Origin: CADEFX01 sp963806735
Lineage (GTDB): Bacteria; Pseudomonadota; Alphaproteobacteria; Rhizobiales; Hyphomicrobiaceae
NCBI GenBank assembly: GCA_963806735.1
Contig: CAWEBE010000074.1
Location: 1 to 64,000 of the forward strand
DNA: 64,000 nt
Direction of reading: 5' to 3'
The stretch's first letter is position 1, and every line of letters starts with the position of its first letter. Of this stretch, positions 1-10,521 are shown piece by piece. The notes under the pieces were generated by a model, which saw only the letters and a list, made by a program, of their open reading frames with translations, was not told the origin of the DNA and did not search any database. The translations under genes were made by a program, and so were the position numbers.

Positions 1-2
1 TG

Positions 3-218
3 CTCTCGCTCCCGCCGGCTTCGCGCGTCAATACTATCCATATGATGCGCCAGATGCGACCAGAGCCGTCGAGTTCCCAGAAGGCGCTCGCGACCAAACT
101 GCATGATCACGGCGACAAGAGCGACCTGATCGAATTTGTGCCGCCTTTGCCGAAAAGCGCGCACCAAGTTCAAGGGTTGGCTGATCTAGAGGACCGCTAC
201 CGGATGCCGAAGCTCTAG
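3..218 (+). CDS. possible C-terminal end of an unidentified protein (partial)
   Basis: An open frame runs from the left window edge without a stop for 71 codons and ends in TAG at 216-218. The last residues read EDRYRMPKL. No family is recognised. The stop codon is formed by the CTAG end of the palindromic element that follows, which is the arrangement also seen after livH, the amidase and the TylF-like methyltransferase in this window; this is the main support. An open frame of this length at this GC content can occur by chance, so the call is weak. Confidence 0.35.
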   Translation, partial: LSLPPASRVNTIHMMRQMRPEPSSSQKALATKLHDHGDKSDLIEFVPPLPKSAHQVQGLADLEDRYRMPKL

Positions 219-379
219 TGTCCCGATCGCGAAGTTCGTCGGACCTCGCAGAACCGTTGAACGAACTTCGCGATCGAAAGGACACTAGCAAATTCATGAT
301 TCCTAGTGTGATTTAGATCGAGAAATTCGCTTGAGAGCCAAGCCGCGAACGCCGGCGAATTTCTCGATCATCACACTAG
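215..379. repeat. paired palindromic element, copy 1 (A 215-288, B 303-379)
   Basis: Hairpin A (74 bp) opens CTAGTGTCC and closes GGACACTAG, with an inner stem CGATCGCGAAGTTCGT pairing ACGAACTTCGCGATCG. A three-base AAA bulge sits on the right arm between the two stem parts. A 14-bp spacer (caaattcatgattc) leads to hairpin B (77 bp), CTAGTGTGAT to ATCACACTAG, with inner stem GATCGAGAAATTCGC pairing GCGAATTTCTCGATC and a short asymmetric bulge on the left arm. The same A-spacer-B unit recurs at 7936, 25430, 33353 (inverted) and 59032. There is no T-run, so it is not a typical intrinsic terminator. Confidence 0.9.
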
Positions 380-435
380 AGTGCGATCGTCTCACATGGA
401 AGCCCTACCACTTCCATGTGGGGCGTGAATCGCAC
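376..435. repeat. palindromic element C, copy 1
   Basis: It shares its leading CTAG with the end of hairpin B. The outer stem is GTGCGAT/ATCGCAC. The inner stem is CACATGGAAG pairing CTTCCATGTG around a short loop. A second copy at 45123-45210 has the same start (CTAGAGTGCGATCGTCTCA) in the other orientation and an inner stem CATATGGAAG/CTTCCATATG, so the third stem position has changed on both arms together. Confidence 0.7.
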
Positions 436-522
436 GGCAAACAGGGAGCAAAGGCTTTCCGGTGATATGAAAAAAAGCGGGAAAGACACGAGGAGCGCAA
501 GTGAGGCCGGACCCCGGTTTCC

Positions 523-1737
523 TCACACCACTTTGCGTTCCCTGAAATCGGCGATCTGAGACTTACTGTATCCGAGGCTCGCCAGAACCTCATCATTGTG
601 CTCGCCGAGCTCGGGAGCGATCCCGATCTTGGCCGGCGTCTCTGAAAACTGCCACGGCGTGCCGTGTACCTTGAGACGTTTGCCGTATTTTGGATAGTCG
701 ACCTCGGTGACATAACCGTTGGCAAGAACATCCGGATCGTTCGACGCCTCGAGCAGGGTGTTGATTGGCGCTGAGACGATGTCGCCGTCGCGTAGTTTGG
801 CCACCCAGTCATCGCGCGTACCGGTCGCGAAGAGCCGACCGAGCTTCGCCAGCAACGCTTCCCGGCGCTCGTCGGATTCCATGGCAACACCGAGATGGCC
901 GAAGCCGGCCTTCTCCATCTCCTCGTAGAAGCCGAGCGCGCTCATCGCCTGCTTCCATTGATCACGGGAGAGCTGGAAGACGAAGGGCTTGCCGTTCCGG
1001 TCTTCGAAGCTCGCGGACATCGCTGGCCGCTCGCGCGTGCCGGCGACGCGGGCCTGGCCGATGACAGGGTCGCGATTGCGCCACATGGCAGTCGTCAGGG
1101 TCCAACCCATCAGTCGGATCTGTCCGCCGAGCAGCGAGCAGTCGATCTTCTGGCCGACGCCGGTGGTGCGCGCGTGGATCAGCGCGGCAAGCGCGCCGCC
1201 GAAGGCGAGTATGGCGCAGGTCTCGTCGGCAACAGAGACGACGCCAGTCTTCATGGGCTGGCTAGGCGTCGCGTAGGCCAAGGCAATGCCGCCGAGCGCC
1301 TGGGCCATGGAGTCGGTGCCTGGCAGGCTTGCGTGCGGCCCCTTGGGCCCGTAACCCGAGATGGACATGTAGACGAGCTTCGGGTTGACCTTGCGCAGCT
1401 CCTCCCAACCAAAGCCGTTCTTCTCGGCGGCGCCGGGGCGAAAGTTCTGGCCAAAGATGTCGGCTCGGGCCACGAGTTTCCTCAGGATCTCGCGTCCCTC
1501 CGGCGCCTTCAGGTTCAGTGTGACGCTCTTTACGCCGCGGTTGTTGGTCTCGAAGAACGTGCTCGGCATACCTGGCAGCACCGACGCGACGCGCGAGTTG
1601 TCGCCCACGCCCGGCACCTCGATTTTGATCACCTCGGCGCCGAGATCGGCCATCAGCATGTATGGGACAGTGCCGGCCTGAGCGGTTGAGCATGCCACCA
1701 CCTTGACACCTTGCAGGGGACCGTGCGGCTTGTTCAT
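523..1737 (-). CDS. CaiB/BaiF (family III) CoA-transferase
   Basis: This 404-residue protein belongs to the formyl-CoA/carnitine CoA-transferase family, which moves CoA between carboxylic acids through an aspartyl-CoA intermediate in the cytoplasm. The N-terminal Rossmann-like block (GVKVVACSTAQAGTVPYMLMA, then DLGAEVIKIE) and the block PGTDSMAQALGG are typical. Asp142 in the latter fits the catalytic aspartate. The ATG is preceded by GAGGAG at a good distance. The gene lies 33 bases downstream of an ABC ATPase and is probably the last gene of the peptide-type importer operon that starts at 7166. The acid it activates cannot be read from sequence. Family assignment is firm; the substrate is unknown. 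Confidence 0.92.
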   Translation of the reverse strand: MNKPHGPLQGVKVVACSTAQAGTVPYMLMADLGAEVIKIEVPGVGDNSRVASVLPGMPSTFFETNNRGVKSVTLNLKAPEGREILRKLVARADIFGQNFRPGAAEKNGFGWEELRKVNPKLVYMSISGYGPKGPHASLPGTDSMAQALGGIALAYATPSQPMKTGVVSVADETCAILAFGGALAALIHARTTGVGQKIDCSLLGGQIRLMGWTLTTAMWRNRDPVIGQARVAGTRERPAMSASFEDRNGKPFVFQLSRDQWKQAMSALGFYEEMEKAGFGHLGVAMESDERREALLAKLGRLFATGTRDDWVAKLRDGDIVSAPINTLLEASNDPDVLANGYVTEVDYPKYGKRLKVHGTPWQFSETPAKIGIAPELGEHNDEVLASLGYSKSQIADFRERKVV

Positions 1738-1770
1738 GTAACTATGCTCCTCGATTGGCGATAAGCGCGC

Positions 1771-2744
<974 letters not shown>

Positions 2745-2748
<4 letters not shown>

Positions 2749-3722
2749 GCGGGAGCCAGCCTCCAGCAATCGGCAGTGTGGCCGCCGCTGATCTCATGAT
2801 TTTTCGGATAGGCCTCACGGCAGCGCGTGTCGGCAAACGTGCAGCGGGGAGCGAAGCGACAGCCATCCGGCAGGTTCATCAGGGAGGGCGGCTGGCCCTC
2901 TATGGTCGTGAGCCGTCCAATTGAGCCAGTCATCCTCGGCACCGATGCGATCAGCGCCTGCGTATAGGGATGCGCGGGGCGTTCCAGAATCTGGTCCACC
3001 GGCCCGCATTCAACGATGCGGCCGGCATACATCACCGCCACCCGGTCGCACATGCGGGACACGACGCCGAAATCGTGCGTGATGAAGAGGATTGCCGTCC
3101 CCGTCTCCTGCTGTAGACGTTTCAGCAGCTTTAGGTATTGGAGCTGAATGGTGACATCGAGCGCGGTGGTGGGTTCGTCAGCAATCAGGACGTCGGGCCG
3201 CCCGCTGATCGCGACGGCGCCAACGACGCGCTGCTTCATGCCACCGCTCATCTGGTGGGGGTACTGAGCGACGCGCTGCTCCGGGGCGGCGATCTCGACC
3301 CGGCGCAGAGCCGTCACCGCCTGCCGCATGATCTCCGTCCGACCGCCGGCCGTGCGCCGAGAGATGGCTTCGCGCAATTGATCGCCGATCGTGAAAAGCG
3401 GGTTGAGCGACGTCTGCGGATCCTGAAGGATCATTGAGATTTTGCGCCCGCGGATTTCGCGCATCTGGCGCGGCGTCCATTTCAGGATGTCCTCTCCGTC
3501 GAGCAGCACCTCGCCAGCGACGGTGCGCGCTCCACCTTTGGGTAGCAAGCGCATGAGAGAGAGTGCGGTTATGCTTTTGCCACAGCCCGACTCGCCAACC
3601 AGGCCCAGCACCTCGCCGCGGCGAAGGCTGAAGTTCACGCCATCCACGGCCTTCACGATCCCGCGGCGGAGGAAGAAATGCGTTGTGAGGTTGCGCACCT
3701 CGAGGATGGTGTCGGAGATCAT
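2745..3722 (-). CDS. oligopeptide/dipeptide ABC transporter ATP-binding protein (DppD/OppD type)
   Basis: This 325-residue ATPase is the partner of the following DppF-type subunit. It shows Walker A GESGCGKS, signature MSGGMKQR, Walker B VLIADEPTTALD, the H-loop histidine in FITHDFG, and the C-terminal oligopeptide domain with cysteines (CRFAPRCTF). The start overlaps the stop of the upstream permease gene as ATGA at 3719-3722, so translation of permease and ATPase is probably coupled. All key residues are present. Confidence 0.95.
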
Positions 3723-4543
3723 AGTTGGCGCAATTTCGGATCAAGCCGGTCACGCAGCCAGTCCCCGAATACATTGACCGAAAGGACTAGCAAAGTGATG
3801 GCGAGGCCCGGGATGAGCGCGACCCACCAGGCGTCGGCGATACGGCCCCGCCCCTCGGAGACCATCAGGCCCCAGCTGGGTGTCGGCGGCGGAATCCCGG
3901 CGCCGAGGAAGCTCAGCGACGCCTCGGCGATAATCACCACCCCAATATTGAGAGTGACCAGAACCATGAACGTGTTGAGCACGTTCGGCAGGATGTGCGT
4001 CAGCATGATGCGCGGTGTCGAGCACCCGCGTACCTTCGCGAGCGCGACGAAATCGCGATGCTTCAGTGCTAGAACCTCTCCCCGGATAATACGTGCGAAG
4101 CTCGCCCAGAGTAGCAGGCTGATGGCGATGACGAGGGTGCCGAGCCCCTGTCCGATCGTTACTGCGAGCAAAAGGGCGAATAGGATGGCGGGGAACGTGA
4201 ATGCGGCGTCGACCAGTCGCATCAACATACCGTCAACCGCGCCGCCGAGGTAGCCGGCGACAATGCCTATGAGAAGGCCCACGCCTCCACCCGCCGTCAG
4301 CGCCAGCAGCGCAACGATTAGACTGATGCGTGCCCCATAGATAAGGCGGCTCAGGATGTCGCGGCCAAACGCATCTGTGCCGAGGATGTATTTCGTGCTT
4401 CCACCCTCCATCAGGAACGGAGGCAGCAGTTTGTCGCGTAGGGTCTGATCGATCGGCGAGTGCGGGGCTAGCAGCGGCGCAAACACAGCCATCAGGACCA
4501 TGATGGAAATGATGATGACGGGGATCCAGGGCGGTCTGCGCAT
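3719..4543 (-). CDS. peptide-type ABC transporter permease (DppC type)
   Basis: This 274-residue inner-membrane protein starts with a long hydrophobic helix (WIPVIIISIMVLMAVFAPLLA) and a short periplasmic loop containing LGTDAFGRDILSRLIYGAR, the usual DppC/OppC signature. The transport domain has the EAA-like loop (EVLALKHRDFVALAKVRGCS...ILPNV) that contacts the ATPases. It overlaps the downstream ATPase by four bases and follows the DppB-type permease by nine. It forms the translocation pore with that permease. Substrate not identifiable. Confidence 0.94.
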   Translation of the reverse strand: MRRPPWIPVIIISIMVLMAVFAPLLAPHSPIDQTLRDKLLPPFLMEGGSTKYILGTDAFGRDILSRLIYGARISLIVALLALTAGGGVGLLIGIVAGYLGGAVDGMLMRLVDAAFTFPAILFALLLAVTIGQGLGTLVIAISLLLWASFARIIRGEVLALKHRDFVALAKVRGCSTPRIMLTHILPNVLNTFMVLVTLNIGVVIIAEASLSFLGAGIPPPTPSWGLMVSEGRGRIADAWWVALIPGLAITLLVLSVNVFGDWLRDRLDPKLRQL

Positions 4544-4552
4544 GGCAGTCTC

Positions 4553-5470
4553 TCAAGAGAGCCGAATGCGAGGATCGACGTAGGCATACAGGATGTCGAC
4601 CACGAGATTGATCATTAGAATGAGCATCGCTTTCAGGATGATCACGGCCTGCAGCAGCGGGAAGTCGCGATAAATCACGGCCTCGTAGGTGAGGCGTCCA
4701 ACGCCGGGCCAGGCGAATACGGTCTCAGTTACAATGGCGCCGGTGATCAGGTTGCCGACGAAGACGCCCCAGAGCGTGAGCAGGGGGATCAAGGCGTTCC
4801 GCAGGCAGTGCTTCCAGATGACGACCCCCTCGCTCAGCCCCTTGATGCGTGCGAGCTTGGCGAACTCGCTTTCCATGACATCGAGCATGCTGGAACGCGT
4901 CAACCGCATGAAACCAGCCGTCAGGAAAGTGCCGAGCGTGATGACCGGCAACACGTAGTGGGCCGGGCCGCCCATACGTCCAGAGGGCAGCCAGCCGAGC
5001 TCGACACTGAAAATGAAGATCAGCATGACGCCGAGCCAAAAGCTCGGAGTGGCGATGCCAAGCACGGCAACAGTGCCAGCCGTCCGGTCGAGAAGTGTGC
5101 CGCGATTGAGGGCGGCGATCACGCCGAGCGGAATGCCGACGATCATGGCCAGCAGGATCGCCCAGGGAATAATGGCCAGCGTGTTCGGAAGGCGGGAGAA
5201 GAAGGCGTCCACTGCCGGCTGGCGCATGCGGATCGACATGCCGAGGTCACCTTGCAGCGCCTTGCCGACAAAAATGAGGAACTGAGAGTGCAGCGGCCCG
5301 TCTAGACCAAGCGTCTTGATCATGGCGGCCCGGTCCTCGGGCGTGGCATCCTCCGGCAGCATCAAGTCGACAGGATTGCCGGTCAGGCGACCAAGAAAGA
5401 AGACGGCAGTGGCCACGAGGCAGATCAACACTACGCCTTGCAACAGTCGGCGAGCGATGAAGCAACTCAT
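4553..5470 (-). CDS. peptide-type ABC transporter permease (DppB type)
   Basis: This 305-residue polytopic inner-membrane protein has the DppB/OppB N-terminus (one helix, then GNPVDLMLPEDATPEDRAAM and LGLDGPLHSQF) and a BPD_transp_1 domain with the cytoplasmic coupling loop (EFAKLARIKGLSEGVVIWKH). The C-terminus reads DILYAYVDPRIRLS, the normal ending for this family. It lies between the binding-protein gene and the DppC-type permease, giving the standard order binding protein, B, C, D, F. Confidence 0.94.
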   Translation of the reverse strand: MSCFIARRLLQGVVLICLVATAVFFLGRLTGNPVDLMLPEDATPEDRAAMIKTLGLDGPLHSQFLIFVGKALQGDLGMSIRMRQPAVDAFFSRLPNTLAIIPWAILLAMIVGIPLGVIAALNRGTLLDRTAGTVAVLGIATPSFWLGVMLIFIFSVELGWLPSGRMGGPAHYVLPVITLGTFLTAGFMRLTRSSMLDVMESEFAKLARIKGLSEGVVIWKHCLRNALIPLLTLWGVFVGNLITGAIVTETVFAWPGVGRLTYEAVIYRDFPLLQAVIILKAMLILMINLVVDILYAYVDPRIRLS

Positions 5471-5530
5471 GAACGGCAGTCTCCAGGGCTGCGGTAGGGC
5501 GCGGCTCGAGAACGCCCGCCCGCGCCCACC

Positions 5531-7166
5531 TCACTTCTTCCAGGGCTGCTGCTCCGGCCGTGGGATGCGCTCGTACACATCGCCAAGTTCATGCCGTCCC
5601 GGAATGGGTACGAACTGGCCGACCTTTTTCGAGTTCACCGCGTAGTAGCCCATGCCTTCGATGATCGGCACGACAAGCCAGGAACTCGCGATCAGCTCCA
5701 CCATGGCGTCATTCAGCTCCGTGCGCTTCACCGGGTCGCGCTCGTCGAGCAGCTTCTTGTAGGTGTCGAGAAACTTCTGACAAAGCTCCGGGCAATTCTC
5801 CTTGTCGCCCAGCAGACGCTCGGTGCTGTCGGGAGCAAAGGCGGAGAAATAGCGCCATGGTGCATCGGGACGCCCCGCAGTACGGTACATGGACGACCAG
5901 CCCGTGAGCTGCGGCTGCTCACCGCGCTGCAAGGGTGGGAAAGCACCCCACTCGTAGTGCTTGATCGTCACCTTGATGCCGATCTTGCTCCACATGTCGG
6001 CAATGGCCGTGCCGATGTCGACCATGAACTGCGTGCCGGGCAGCGCCGTGTTGGCAAACTTGAGCTCGAAGCCGTTCGGGTAGCCCTCATCGGCGAGGAT
6101 CTTTTTCGCCAGCGCCGGATCGTAGCGGTAGGCCTCATCGGACCATGTCTTCCAGCGATCGACGCTTAGGCTCTCGGTGTAGGCAAAGGTGGCGTAGGGA
6201 CGCGGGGTCTGGGCCCTTCCGGCCATTACATGCTCGATGATCTGCTGCCTGTCGATCGCTAGCGACAGGGCCTGCCTGACGCGCACCTTGGCAATGGGGT
6301 CGTCCTTCACCGCAGGGCGGAATGTGCCCCAGAACTGAAACACCGCCTGCATCGTCGCGGGCACGGCCATGACCTCGAGGCCGCCGCGCGCGGCGCCCTG
6401 CATGGTCTCCGGGCTGATCGAGGCGATTGCCGCCTCGCCGGTGCGTACCATGGCGACCCGCGTCGAACTCCTCGGGGATCTGCAAGATGTGCAGTTGCTT
6501 GAAGTGCGGCCGACCGCGCCAGTGCGCGTAGTCCACGGCCTCGAACTCAAGCCTGTCGCCCGCTACGCTCCGTACGAACTTCCACGGACCACTGCCGATC
6601 GGTTTCTTGCGGAACTCCTCCTCTCCGACCGTCTCGATGTATTTTTTCGGCATGATGGCGCCTTCAGTCGCTACGGCGCGGCTGAGGGCAGCCGGCAGAC
6701 CGATCTGCGGGCTGTGACTGTTGACCCGCACAGTGAGGTCGTCCACCACCTCGATGCTCTTGAATGAGCGCCTCATCGAGGCCGCTGCCGCAGCGAGAGA
6801 ATGGGGCGCCATCTGCCGCTCGAGACTGAACTTGACGTCATGTGCCGTCAGCGGATCGCCGTTGTGGAACTTCTGGCCGGCGCGCAGGTGAAAGGTCCAG
6901 GCGAGCCCGTCCTCGGACAGAACCCAGCGCTCAGCCACGCCCGGTCCCAGTCCGCCCTTCTCAATATTGAAGCCGACGAGGCTGTCGTACATGGCGGCCT
7001 GGTAGGTCGCGTTGCCTGGCCGCGCCTCAAGGATCGGGTCCAGTGTCTGCGCAGCGAGCGACTCTACGGCGAAAATAAGCGTGCCCTTCTGCTCTTGGGC
7101 TGCGCTCGGTGCAGAGAGAGAGACAGCGAGCGAAATGGCAAGCGATGCGCCGAGGCGAACAGACAT
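5531..7166 (-). pseudogene. peptide-type ABC transporter substrate-binding protein (SBP_bac_5), frameshifted
   Basis: The reading starts at ATG 7166, nine bases after a GGAGG ribosome site, with a Sec signal peptide (LGASLAISLAVSLSAPSAAQ). It continues as a normal family-5 binding protein (TLDPILEARPGN, LSEDGLAWTFHLR, FHNGDPLTAHDVKFS, IGSGPWKF) to about residue 232. At 6466-6473 the frame is lost and the remaining half (STRVAMVRTGEAAI to the C-terminus near 5531) is in another frame. The span is one base over a multiple of three; removing one G from the GG of gag-gag restores IPE-SSTRVAMV. The repaired product would be about 544 residues, normal for the family. It would be the periplasmic receptor of the importer at 1771-5470. 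Sequencing error and true inactivation cannot be told apart. Confidence 0.85.
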
Positions 7167-7558
7167 CAAATCCTCCCAATCGCTCTTTGTTTGTTGTTTT
7201 AAGTATCGAAGTCAAAATACGCGCCTGTCAATCGTCTTACGGCCCACTCGTCGTCCGCACCCGGTAGCCTTGATTGTTAGCGGTCGTCGCCGGAAAATTG
7301 CCAAAATGTTGGCGGTGCACACCAAGCGGCGGCTTGCTGGCTGAACGTATCCTTGACGCTCACGATCTGGCCACTTCATAGGCCGCACCGATTTGCGTCA
7401 GAGGCAGCTGTGAGCTCGCACTATCGCAGAACGTCTGCCTCTGGCACATCTGCCCGTATCAGCGGGGTCGCTGACACGTCAGTTCGTTGGGGTGGATCTG
7501 CCGTGCCGATGCACATGCCCATGGCAGACACTGCGGCCCTGCAGCGTACTTGCATCGT
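7167..7558. other. gene-free stretch upstream of the first peptide-transport operon
   Basis: No credible gene is seen on either strand. The stretch should hold the promoter of the minus-strand operon that begins at 7166, but no clear -35/-10 pair or operator could be picked out. The ribosome site GGGAGGATTTG immediately precedes the operon start. Confidence 0.5.
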
Positions 7559-7846
7559 TCAACTGACGATCTGGAAGCGTTCAGACTCTGGAGCCTTCGC
7601 CCAGAGCTGGTCGGCCCCAATCATCGCGGCTGCGCGCTGCGGACTCGCCCTCCAGGCATCGTAGATGTCGTTGCTGGTCCAAACCACCAGGGTCGTGGTC
7701 TTGGCCGGGTCGGCGAGCGCAATGAGGGTGTGGCGACTGACAAAACCAGGGGCCTTGCTCTGTGCCTCGCCATTGCGATCCAGAAGCTTTCTGGCCTCGT
7801 CGATCTTTTCGGACTTGGCCCAGTGATGCGTGAGTACACCAATCAT
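7559..7846 (-). CDS. small dimeric alpha/beta-barrel protein, ABM-like
   Basis: This 95-residue protein has the pattern of the antibiotic-biosynthesis-monooxygenase/stress-response barrel fold: an N-terminal strand (MIGVLTHHWAKSEKIDEARKL), a helix, a strand with FVSRHTLIALADP, a strand TLVVWTSNDIYDAW and a helix with ASPQRAAAM. Such proteins are cytoplasmic dimers, some being cofactor-free oxygenases or haem-degrading enzymes, many of unknown role. It stands alone, flanked by a gene-free region and repeat copy 2. The function is not defined. Confidence 0.65.
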   Translation of the reverse strand: MIGVLTHHWAKSEKIDEARKLLDRNGEAQSKAPGFVSRHTLIALADPAKTTTLVVWTSNDIYDAWRASPQRAAAMIGADQLWAKAPESERFQIVS

Positions 7847-7935
7847 GCCACCCTCGATGCTTCAAATGCGGCGGCCGTGTTTACCCGCAAGCACCGATCG
7901 ATGCCCGAAAGCAGACAATGACCGCGCTCAAGGCG

Positions 7936-8099
7936 CTAGTGTCCCGATCGCGAAGCTCGTCGGATCTCGCAACAACCGTTGAACGAGCTTCGCGATCGAA
8001 AGGACACTAGCTGACTTATGATGCTAGTGTGATTCAGATCGAGAAATTCGCTCACGGACCTGCGGTGAATTCCGGCGAATTTCTCGATCATCACACTAG
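7936..8099. repeat. paired palindromic element, copy 2 (A 7936-8010, B 8024-8099)
   Basis: Hairpin A (75 bp) and hairpin B (76 bp) are separated by 13 bp (ctgacttatgatg). Ends are CTAGTGTCC/GGACACTAG and CTAGTGTGAT/ATCACACTAG. Compared with copy 1, the A stem reads GCGAAGCTCGT pairing ACGAGCTTCGC instead of GCGAAGTTCGT pairing ACGAACTTCGC, a compensated base-pair change. The element lies between two minus-strand genes, outside their coding sequence. Confidence 0.92.
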
Positions 8100-8130
8100 T
8101 GCCTCACCGCAATGTCGGCGCAGCCCTAGA

Positions 8131-9231
8131 TTAAAGGTTGGCCTGGAAATCGGCGTAGTCACGCACCTTCTTGTAGATTTGCAGGCGATTGCGTTGACTG
8201 TCGGCGACGATGATTTCATCGGTCTTGGGGTTGAACACCACCGCAGTAGGGAAGCAGAACCGCCAGAGCTGCTCCACGTTCTGCACCCGCCGGTAGGCCT
8301 TCATCATATCCGGGTTGGCGTCGATGCTCTGCTGGCCCCACTTCGACATGACCTGGGCGTCACCAACGAGATTGGTCAACGGCAAGCCCGTCTTGTCGAA
8401 GATGCAAAGGCGGTGATTGCCCCAGTCGGTGACGTAGATGTCGCCATCGGGGTCGACGGCCACGCCGGTCGGGTGGTTAAGGATTCCCGCCGGAATGCGT
8501 TGCTCATTCGGCACGCTCGAGATGAAAGGACCAAGGTAGGTGACGGCGAACGAGCCAGGAGCCTTCGGTAGCTCCCCGTATTTGCCGATCGACATCATGA
8601 ACTTGCCGCTCGGTGACAGCTTCTGCACGCGGTGGTTCTTCCAGTCCGCCACGTAGATGTTGCCGTCGCCATCGAGTGCGATGCCCCATGGCTTGTTGAA
8701 CTCTCCCTCGCCGCTGCCGCTCTTGCCGAACTGCGTCACCAACCTACCTTCCGGCGTGAAGACCTGAAGGCGGTTGTTGCCGCTGTCGACGACGATCAGA
8801 TTGCCGTTAGCCTCGCAGACAATGCCGGCCGGCCCTCTCAATTCTCCCGGACCGCTGCCGGTCTCTCCCCATTTGCGGATGAACTTGCCTTTGGCGTCGA
8901 AGACGGAGACCGTATTCTTCCACTCGTCGGTCACATACACGTTGCTGTTCTTGTCGATCGCGACGCCGAACGGCCAGACGCAGTTCTCTTCATCCTCGCC
9001 ATACGTTGCGAACTCGGCGAGCAGCTCCTCCTCGCCCGGTTCGCCGATCTTGATGTGATTGACCCGCATCCCGAAGTTGTTCTCGTTACCGCGATTGGCG
9101 ACGTAGACGCCACCATCCTTGTCGAGGCACATCGTCTGCGGGAAGTTGAAGCCCGTTCCATTGGCCGTAGCGCGTCCGATCGCGTGACTCCAGTCGTAGG
9201 CACGACCCTTGACGAATGTTGTAAGCGCCAT
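8131..9231 (-). CDS. NHL-repeat six-bladed propeller protein
   Basis: The 366 residues are built of about six NHL blades, each with a motif such as PFGVAIDKNSNVYVTDEW, PAGIVCEANGNLIVVDSGNN, PWGIALDGDGNIYVADWKNH and PTGVAVDPDGDIYVTDWGNH. NHL propellers bind ligands or proteins, and some are lyases or hydrolases. No signal peptide is visible at the N-terminus (MALTTFVKGRAYDW), so a cytoplasmic location is implied unless the start lies elsewhere. It is the last gene of a three-gene minus-strand set with DUF1501 and DUF1800 genes, suggesting a shared role. The reaction is unknown. Confidence 0.85.
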   Translation of the reverse strand: MALTTFVKGRAYDWSHAIGRATANGTGFNFPQTMCLDKDGGVYVANRGNENNFGMRVNHIKIGEPGEEELLAEFATYGEDEENCVWPFGVAIDKNSNVYVTDEWKNTVSVFDAKGKFIRKWGETGSGPGELRGPAGIVCEANGNLIVVDSGNNRLQVFTPEGRLVTQFGKSGSGEGEFNKPWGIALDGDGNIYVADWKNHRVQKLSPSGKFMMSIGKYGELPKAPGSFAVTYLGPFISSVPNEQRIPAGILNHPTGVAVDPDGDIYVTDWGNHRLCIFDKTGLPLTNLVGDAQVMSKWGQQSIDANPDMMKAYRRVQNVEQLWRFCFPTAVVFNPKTDEIIVADSQRNRLQIYKKVRDYADFQANL

Positions 9232-9347
9232 TGCGTACTCCCGTTACTGCGCCATCGCCTTCCATGTCCTGGAAAGGCTTCCTTCGCTCAATTGCGTCGC
9301 AGATGCCCCCGGGCGGGATGCCCGAGGGGACAAATTTTCTGGCTCGA

Positions 9348-10478
9348 TCAGTTGAGGAACGCTGGCTGTTCGAATTTGCCGTTCACGATGGGCACCGGAT
9401 CAAGATGTAGCCACTTGTCCAGGATGGTCGAGTAGATGCCGCGGAAGTCCATGTTCGGGTTGAGATCGCCCTGCACGAGCTTAGGGGCGTCGAGCGATGG
9501 CATGTCGCCGTAGTGCCCGCCCTTCACCTTGTCGCCCAGCACAAATGTTACGCCGGCGGCGCCGTGGTCCGTGCCGGAGCCGTTGTCGCGCACGCGACGG
9601 CCGAACTCGGAGAAGATCAGGACGATGACGTTGTCCGACTTGCCGGCTGCCCCGAGGTCGGCCATGAATGCCTCGAGGCCCCTGTTCAGGTCGTTCCAGA
9701 GACTTTGGTGCAACGGGTTCTGGCCCGCGTGCGTGTCGAAGCTGCCATGGTCGCAGTAGAACACGCGCGTTCCGAGATCGGCGAAGTGCACCTGCGCGAC
9801 CCCCCTCAGCTTCTGGGCGATCGAGGTATTCGGATACTTCACCTCGGATTTGTACTTGCCCGGCGCCACCTTCAGGATATCGGCACCCTTGAGCGAGTCG
9901 AGGCCCGTGGTGCCGAGATACTCCATCACACCGCTGCCTTCGATCGGCTTGTACATCCGCGCGAAACGATCGAGCATCGCGAGGCGCTGCTGCTGGTCCT
10001 GGATGCCCGGCAGGAAGCCGTAGGTCTCGAGCGGGCCCGCCACGCAGGCTACCGGAACACCCGGCACGGACAGGGCGCGGAACAGGCAGGGGCCGAAGCT
10101 GACGGCGGTGACCACATTGTCCTTCTTCGGGTCAAACTCGCGCACAACTCTGCCCAACCATCCCTCGGTACCGACCTTGTCGGGCTCGCAGGTGTGCCAG
10201 ATGTCCATGGAGCGGAAATGCGAGCGGGGTGAATCGAGGTAGCCCACGCCATGCATGATGGCGAGCTTGCCCTCGTCCCAGAATTGCTTCATGGGCGCCA
10301 GGTACGACGGCATGCCGTAGGTCTTGTCCAGTTGCAGGATGCTGTTGTCGCCGATCGACACCGCCTTACGGTTATCGCGGTAGAGCGGGTTATTGTAGGG
10401 GATCACGGTGTTCAGGTAATCGTTGCCGCCGGAGAGCTGAACCACGACCAGCACGGGATCCTTCTGCGTCGCTACCAT
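9348..10478 (-). CDS. DUF1501 family protein
   Basis: This 376-residue protein has the DUF1501 hallmarks: VVQLSGGNDYLNTVIPYNNP near the N-terminus, a central DSPRSHFRSMDIW block, and a C-terminal metal-site region (FSEFGRRVRDNGSGTDHGAAG). The fold is of the alkaline-phosphatase/sulfatase type. The start is the ATG at 10478, eight bases after GGAGG; a TTG further up lies before that ribosome site. Most DUF1501 proteins start with a Tat signal, but none is present here. It is preceded by a DUF1800 gene, the usual partner, and followed by the NHL gene. The substrate is unknown. Confidence 0.88.
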   Translation of the reverse strand: MVATQKDPVLVVVQLSGGNDYLNTVIPYNNPLYRDNRKAVSIGDNSILQLDKTYGMPSYLAPMKQFWDEGKLAIMHGVGYLDSPRSHFRSMDIWHTCEPDKVGTEGWLGRVVREFDPKKDNVVTAVSFGPCLFRALSVPGVPVACVAGPLETYGFLPGIQDQQQRLAMLDRFARMYKPIEGSGVMEYLGTTGLDSLKGADILKVAPGKYKSEVKYPNTSIAQKLRGVAQVHFADLGTRVFYCDHGSFDTHAGQNPLHQSLWNDLNRGLEAFMADLGAAGKSDNVIVLIFSEFGRRVRDNGSGTDHGAAGVTFVLGDKVKGGHYGDMPSLDAPKLVQGDLNPNMDFRGIYSTILDKWLHLDPVPIVNGKFEQPAFLN

Positions 10479-10521
10479 GTTACATTCCTCCAAACTCGTC
10501 CTTCTTGATCTGATTTGTCAG

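Noticed and set aside
34..297. Minus-strand open frame of 87 codons over repeat copy 1
   Set aside because: Its first third is the translation of hairpin A, and similar frames appear at other copies; it is a by-product of the repeat.
215..379. Repeat copy 1 as an intrinsic terminator
   Set aside because: The hairpins are long and lack a following T-run, and copies occur inside operons, so termination is not the simplest reading.
895..1689. Plus-strand open frame of 264 codons opposite the CoA-transferase gene
   Set aside because: No ribosome site or family motif, while the minus strand encodes an intact enzyme.
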